From Marisa cornuarietis (Eukaryota; Mollusca; Gastropoda; Architaenioglossa; Ampullariidae): a DNA stretch of 64,000 nucleotides. The notes beneath the pieces were generated by a model. The model was not told the DNA's origin, did no database searches, and saw nothing but the letters and a program-made list of their open reading frames with translations. The position numbers were made by a program, and so were the translations under genes. The DNA lies in assembly GCA_004794655.1 (NCBI GenBank), contig SMMW01000617.1, forward strand, positions 13,019,501 to 13,083,500, read 5' to 3'. Of this stretch, positions 58,666 to 64,000 are shown piece by piece (position 1 is the stretch's first letter; the number at the start of each line of letters is the position of its first letter).

Positions 58666-59881
58666 GTACGTACATATGCGACTGCGCGCGTGTGTTCCTT
58701 CATAATCTGCTAAATTGTATCCTGGCTACTGAATTCACCGTTAAATTTCATAAGCGGTGGCAGTCCCTTAAATTGGTTGAAGAATTAGTTCTTATATGGC
58801 GTATTTCTTCAAGACCAAAGTAGCATTATCGTAAGAGAATATTCTGATGTAAAATCAAATAACATAATGAAAATTTAACTAAAATAATATGTTGTCGCGT
58901 AATCATAGACAATGACACTTAAGCAATTAAACAAATGTGATTAATATATGTTTTAATAATTAATATATGTTTGCAAAAACTAAAAGAACAATTGTATTTC
59001 TACAGGCTGAGAGTAGATTCCTTACTGTGCAAGAGGAACGCAGGCAGAAGCAGCAGGCATTGGAAGCTATTCAGTCACGTGTGAGAGCAATTAGTGCAGA
59101 ACTGGAGAAGACCAACCGGGCAGATCCTCGTTACCTTGACCTAGTTCGTAATGAGCATTCCATTATTCGAGAAGAAAATGACTTAACCAGTCAAATCAGA
59201 AACCTTGAGAAGGCGGAGCGGGAGAGCTTTGCAGTTTTGAGCTCTGCTCTTCGTGACAGCCATGAAAAAGAGAGGGCTAGGGCAGAAAAAACCAAGTACT
59301 GGTCTATCATTGGTTCCATCCTTGGTGCTATTATTGGAATCACAGGCACGACCGTGAACAACCACTTGAAGATGAAGGAACTGAGGGGGCTGGTCACATC
59401 TGCAGGAGAAAATAGTGAAGACCTGCGTAAGTTGTCCATTCAGCTTTGTGAATCAGTCCATGCTCAATCTCAGAAGATGGACAACTTTTTAGTGGACCTG
59501 CTGGGTGCAACAGAAGGAGGAAACAATCTGAAAGCTGCAGCTCATTTCGAGAAAATCAAGTTATCGCCAGCACAGTTCAGTGGCAATGAGTTACAGCAAC
59601 AGACAGAGAAAATTCTCCATGCCTTAAAACTGCAGGAGGAAAATCTGGATTCAGAAATCCGTGAAATCAGGCATATTTTAGGATTAGAACAGTCTCAGAA
59701 GTTGAAGGGTGATGATGCTGTAGTGTATGTGGGACCGGAGGTTGAAAGTATGATGAAAAGGACGGAAGAGAACTTGGAGAGGAAGATTAAGTACAGTGCC
59801 TTGGCCTCCGCCACATTTGTCTATGGAGCGCTGGCCCTAACATTACCCATTATTTTTTCATTTCTCCGTGGTGGCTCCTAG
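58414..59881 (+). CDS. CCDC51: Mitochondrial potassium channel MITOK (CCDC51), two coding exons, 375 residues
   Basis: Joining 58414-58665 and 59006-59881 gives 1128 nt ending in TAG. MITOK is the pore-forming subunit of the ATP-sensitive K+ channel of the inner mitochondrial membrane and works with ABCB8. The N-terminus is basic and non-acidic over ~43 residues, as in a mitochondrial presequence. The family block YEDFVGLTEVKQAQ (66-79) is followed by a coiled coil (~88-170), then SHEKERARAEKTKYWS and a first membrane segment with small residues (182-201, SIIGSILGAIIGITG), a second charged helical region, and a second membrane segment (347-371) with a short RGGS tail. This matches the two-pass CCDC51 layout; human CCDC51 is about 411 residues. 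The symbol follows the human orthologue. Confidence 0.92.
58666..59005 (+). other. MITOK intron
   Basis: A 340-base AT-rich intron from GTACGT to TTTCTACAG. Nothing else is seen in it. Confidence 0.85.
59006..59881 (+). CDS. CCDC51: MITOK exon 2 (coiled coils, two membrane segments, stop)
   Basis: Phase 0 acceptor. Encodes 291 residues: a Glu/Arg/Gln-rich coiled coil, the conserved SHEKERARAEKTKYWS junction, membrane segment 1, a matrix or intermembrane helical region, and membrane segment 2 near the C-terminus. Only the first exon is separate; most of the protein is in this one exon. Confidence 0.93.
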   Translation, partial: AESRFLTVQEERRQKQQALEAIQSRVRAISAELEKTNRADPRYLDLVRNEHSIIREENDLTSQIRNLEKAERESFAVLSSALRDSHEKERARAEKTKYWSIIGSILGAIIGITGTTVNNHLKMKELRGLVTSAGENSEDLRKLSIQLCESVHAQSQKMDNFLVDLLGATEGGNNLKAAAHFEKIKLSPAQFSGNELQQQTEKILHALKLQEENLDSEIREIRHILGLEQSQKLKGDDAVVYVGPEVESMMKRTEENLERKIKYSALASATFVYGALALTLPIIFSFLRGGS

Positions 59882-62760
59882 AGTCTTGTTTGTGAACTGT
59901 GCACTTTAACTCATGATAGTGTTAGTGACATTCTGTAGATGGTGCATATGTTTTTGCGGATAGTAGTAGCATGCTGCCTCTCTTCACGCAGAGCTGGAAA
60001 TGTTAACAGCGAAAGCCTAGCTATCATAGTGCAGTTAAGTAGAAGAAGTTAAATGCTGTGAGTGGTGAATAGGTTACTATGATTTTGTTATAATACTACT
60101 ATATGACCAGATGTATAGTTCATTAATACAATTTGTTAATAACAGAAGTTGCTGAATCCAGGATAAATATAGGACAATGTAAAATGTTGAAAAATTTCAT
60201 AAAATAACCAGAAACAGAGATGTGGACATGATGCAATTTGCATATTAACACCAGAGTGCCTTTAGCATTGAAAATATTTAGGATATAGCTTATTACTATA
60301 CTGTGATATTATTTATTGTATATTTCAGGAATATTTAATGGGCAGTTGTCGTGCATGCCAAAGAAGAGCTATCAATGTTGCATTGATCTCAGCACCATCT
60401 TAGGTTTTGAACAACATAGAATGCTAGTTTCTTAAATCCAAGTCAAAGTACAAGCGTACTTATATCACCATGTGTAGAATTAAGGCAAAAAGTGTGACAT
60501 TATAAATGATCACACACACACACACAAACACACATTTACCTGTGGTTCCACTTCCAGCTCTTCCATTGGCTGTAGTCTTGCCAACATAAGCATATGCATG
60601 TACATTCCTGAGTTCAGGGCTTTTGAGCTGTTTCTGTTTGTGATGGTGTTTGTAAACCTTTATCTCAAGGACATAATAGGCTGGGGATAGGGAAAGACAG
60701 GATACAAAAATCTTTGATACTGTCTTGTACAATATATATATATATATATTATCCTTTGGTAGACCTTTTCACTATTATCTTTTCAAGCTATTACTAATCA
60801 TGCAGCAACATTGTTCTTTTGGGGTAATTTATCAGTGTGGCTAGATACAAGATCGACTCGGAATAATATTACCTTTCCATTGTTAATAGCATGTTGAATT
60901 AAAGGTAGATAAAGGCACAGGGCCAGTGAACATGTGGTACACCATGTCTACAGCATTACACTGTATATGTGAAAAATTCTGACGATGCTTTTTAGCAATG
61001 AAGACATTTTTGCATGAAAATACCACAACTTTTCTCTAGCCTATTCTCTTTTTATATGATAATGGACTTGACACAAAATATTAACCTCTTCTCTTCTTCA
61101 TTTAAGGATGTAAGTTATCAAGATGATAGTATTAAGTTGATTCCTCTAATGCCATTGGAGTAGGCTTTCTTCAAGTAAATTTATATGTGTGTGTGTGGGT
61201 AAAGTTGTCTACAGTGACTGATGCTTGTACAGGAAAGTACAGTTGACTCCACTGCTTTTACGATGAACGTATATTTTGTTCATCAGTTAGGAGAACACTA
61301 TAGATAACCTTGTCTCCCCCACTTTCACTTAACCCAATTTTTCTACTGATGTTCAGCATTACATATGTAGTCAATATTTTCATTTTAGAGAGTTGCTTAT
61401 TGGTATGTGTACTTCCTGCCCTTCCAAATGAAGTAGCTATACAGATTTCTTCTCAAAAGTACACTTGGAAAACAGACTTCTAGATCAGATTTTCTTTTTC
61501 TATATATGAGCTCTATGCTATAAATGTAGAGAATGCAGGGTAGATAATTCAAGAAGTTAGTGTTCTATCCAGCTATCTTCAGTTCTGGAATTAACATCCT
61601 TCCTAAAGAATGGCATTGGGGAGCATTCTTTTGGTTTTACTTAGCATTAAAACACAATTGGAAAACTTTCCCAGGTACTTTGAAAATGCTCTAAAATGCA
61701 TGAAAGTGCAGTATTCAGCAGCTCTACTCCCGAACTACTCCACTTTTAAGTATCCTTTACATGTATGCCATGTCTGGTCAAAGTCCCATTTTCCACTGTA
61801 GACAAGCTTTGTATATAGGTTTGCTGAAGATGTTAGGGGGTTACATACAAGAAGAGTGTATTGAACCACTGTTTTCTGTCCAAACTGCATGATAAATTTA
61901 TGCAGGACTGATTCTGTATGTTCAAAGAGCAAGATTGCTTTGCATTTTTATTAATAGTCTCTTCAATTTTGTAGACTCATGTGAGAAAGTTTTCAGGAAG
62001 CCAAACCTGATTAGTAACCAGCTTTATATTCAACTTTCTGTGATATGTCAAAAACTTTTTCCGTTTTGTTACGTTTATTTAAAGATAATGTATGTTTTGC
62101 TTTTGGGTTCATTAAATACTGCACTATTTGTAAATAGGTCTTTTCAAGGTGGACAATCATGTAAAACTTTTTTAATTGCATTAGAAAGTTCATTAGACCT
62201 TTATGTCACATCTTTTCAGTATGTCTTTATGTTTCTGCAAGCATCTGCAGGTTCAGTTTCTTTGAAGCTTTCTGTGGACATCCTGACCCTGCATACTTAT
62301 TTATTGATTATTAATTACAATAAAAGGAAACGAATATTGACATGTCTCTTTTTCCAACTGTCCTGGTTTTGTAGAAGTGATTGTTTTTTTTGGGGGGGTG
62401 ATGATGTCGCAATCTTGTGACTATTTGGGGATCCTGAGGGTTCGACTTGTTCCAAAAAAGTTAGATATCACCATTAAAAACAAAAGGATGATTACACAGT
62501 CCATATGATCTGTGGATTATCTATTTGGATGATTGTACAGTCCATATGATCTGTATATTGTATGACTATGGAGGGGCTATGTCTAAGAAGTGCTCTACTG
62601 AGGTTGTAAAGTTACCACACTTGATCAAGTCCTAAACTGTTAATGTTTCTCAGCAAGAGATCTCGTGACAGTATCCTATCCTTCCAGGGGACACCTGTAT
62701 GGGACTTTCTGCAATCTGGACTTCAAAAATAAAAGGAAACTATAACAGTTTGAAATCATT
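59882..62760 (+). other. Probable 3'UTR of MITOK
   Basis: About 2.9 kb of AT-rich, CpG-poor sequence. Candidate AATAAA signals are at 62319-62324 and 62728-62733; both sit in the same AATAAAAGGAAAC context. It contains a CA tract near 60511-60531, TA runs near 60734-60750 and a 33-bp direct duplication. A T-rich plus-strand open frame at 61935-62420 shows no protein character. Confidence 0.5.
62486..62559. repeat. 33-bp direct duplication
   Basis: GGATGATTACACAGTCCATA and what follows (62486-62519) recurs at 62527-62559 with a few changes. The shared core is CAGTCCATATGATCTGT. It falls in the presumed MITOK 3'UTR. Confidence 0.75.
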
Positions 62761-62880
62761 TACATACTGTTTTCATTTTTATTTTGTTTTATTGTTGCTG
62801 ATTACCCTTGAAGTGAAAAAAAGTATCTCATCCCTATTGTCCTTAAAATACTGGCATCAAAGCACAATTTAAAATATCTT

Positions 62881-63330
62881 TTTATTTAAAACATTCAGTC
62901 ATTGCAGTCTTTGCTGAACACACATGGATATACAAAGAGCTCACGTTCTATGTTGTAAAGCCCTACAGCATTTTAGAATAAGATATATACAAAGAAAATG
63001 GTATACTAGTCCAAATAAATTTAAAATGAGTTTGCGACTAGCCTCATCAAATGACAAAGTTATTAAAAATCTGACATTGTATCTCTTCCATGCTTTCCAG
63101 TTTAGAAAAGCTGCAATAGAAGACAAATAAGCAACTTATGAATGTTTGTTTCCCTGTAATTTTACCCTTTAACCATGTATAGATGTATGTTGTTGTTGCT
63201 CCCCCTTTAAAAAGGGCAACAGCCCCATGAATAAACAACTTGAACTTGAACCTTGAACAAAGACCTCAAGCACCCACAAATGTTTGAGAAAATGTATCTG
63301 TACACATGCAGATGCACATGCACACAAAAT
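62881..63330 (-). other. Presumed 3'UTR of the right-edge gene with retroposon-like tail
   Basis: Minus-strand sequence downstream of the stop at 63331. TTTATT at 62881-62886 reads AATAAA on the minus strand and would end the transcript about 100 bases from the MITOK end. The plus strand of 63195-63258 carries AAAAAGGGCAACAGCCCCAT followed by AATAAACAACTTGAACTTGAAC, which resembles the TTGAAC-repeat 3' tail of a retroposon. Confidence 0.4.
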
Positions 63331-63423
63331 TCAGGCAGAACCATGAGCTGCATTTTTTGCTGTCTCATCCTCCATTGAATCTTGATACTGTGCTGCCCAT
63401 TGGGCTGGTTCCATTTTATATAG
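63331..63423 (-). CDS. Terminal coding exon of an unrecognised gene entering from the right edge
   Basis: A good acceptor (GTTTGTGTGTTCCAG) is followed by 30 codons and TGA: LYKMEPAQWAAQYQDSMEDE and then TAKNAAHGSA. The acidic, polar composition, with no low-complexity text, looks like a real protein C-terminus. Phase 0 is assumed because only this frame gives such a tail; another frame stays open longer but reads like noise. Earlier exons must lie beyond base 64000. I do not recognise the family. Confidence 0.45.
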   Translation of the reverse strand, partial: LYKMEPAQWAAQYQDSMEDETAKNAAHGSA

Positions 63424-64000
63424 CTGGAACACACAAACAGATATATTTTAATAGAAAATGTGACTCTTAGTACTTAACACATTTCTTTCTACACTATCGT
63501 TAAACCATAAGTATTAAACTTTTAAAGGTTTTGAAAAAGAGATCTTGTATACCTGGTCTCATTAAGCACTAATACCTTGGAATAAAATAAATGTGTATAT
63601 ATATATATAGATAAATCTACAAAAGCTGTTAAAGGAAGAAAAAAAGGGGGGTTTACATTTTAAGTGCTATAATATCTACAGAAAATTTTTAAACATTTTT
63701 TTGTATTATATATGTGTGGTAGAGACTGGCTAAGATGCCAGCTGAAGGCCGATTGGTTGGTAGAGCGGACAGGTAGCGCTGATTGGCGCGCAGGTTTGTT
63801 TTGGGTCCGGGAGGGCAGAGGGGGCTGCAAAAGAAGAAAGGGTCAACACCCCTCAAACCCCCCTTCCCTAGGTAGGCACAGCTAGCATTTTAGTCTCTTT
63901 ATTTTATTATTGTTATTTTATTAAAGAATGCAGAAGAATTTGTTCACACAGATGCAAAATCCCACAAACCAGAGAAACAAATTTTAAAATGTCCTTCTTG
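63424..64000 (-). other. Right-edge intron or promoter-like sequence
   Basis: AT-rich to about 63710, then a 130-base GC-rich patch with two ATTGG boxes (63752-63756 and 63782-63786, CCAAT on the minus strand) and GGCGCGC. It may be an internal promoter or a repeat. No exon is supported. Confidence 0.4.

Noticed and set aside
61935..62420. Plus-strand open frame of 161 codons in the MITOK 3'UTR
   Set aside because: The T-rich strand gives Phe/Leu/Ser/Cys-rich text, expected from composition; no domain and no good start context.
1..64000. CRISPR arrays, operons, phage or bacterial defence systems
   Set aside because: The DNA is from an animal: genes are intron-split, and repeats are SINEs, MITEs and microsatellites. 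No spaced direct-repeat array was seen.

Overview
The window is animal nuclear DNA. It has intron-split genes with GT/AG junctions and conserved reading phase, long AT-rich introns and UTRs, many microsatellites, tRNA-derived SINEs and short inverted-repeat transposons. A single-domain universal stress protein gene next to a clear MITOK/CCDC51 orthologue points to an invertebrate. A lophotrochozoan, most likely a gastropod mollusc, is my best guess from gene content and repeat style; the species cannot be fixed. Nothing prokaryotic or viral was seen, and no CRISPR, operon or phage.

Layout: (1) 3431-14040, plus strand: a four-exon gene for a 156-residue UspA-family protein with the full ATP-binding signature; its first intron is 8.5 kb and carries an inverted-repeat transposon with a SINE nested in it. 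(2) 22352-57608, minus strand: a gene spread over 35 kb for an N-terminal SH3 domain, duplicated IPEPD acidic motifs, a proline/acidic linker and a C-terminal FAM107 (DUF1151) basic helix. I reconstructed seven coding exons whose phases all agree (319 residues) and an alternative first coding exon at 45936-45987 that replaces the SH3 part (238 residues). Its 3'UTR probably runs to about 16.0 kb and converges on the stress protein gene. (3) 58414-59881, plus strand: a two-exon gene for the mitochondrial potassium channel subunit MITOK/CCDC51 (375 residues), divergent from gene 2 across an ~0.8 kb promoter region with ETS and TCGCGAG motifs. (4) 63331-63423, minus strand: the last coding exon of an unrecognised gene that enters from beyond the right edge and converges on MITOK.

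The large introns of gene 2 (31.7-54.1 kb above all) look visibly richer in CpG and simple repeats than the AT-rich, CpG-poor flanks. They hold the alternative first exon, weaker candidate first exons, several SINEs, two near-identical copies of a ~268 bp inverted-repeat element, another inverted-repeat element at 49.5 kb, a 22-bp minisatellite and a perfect 15-bp-arm hairpin. A diverged dispersed repeat family occupies 23.1-25.6 kb and 33.9-34.2 kb. All joins are inferred from splice consensus, phase and protein sense; no transcript evidence was available.
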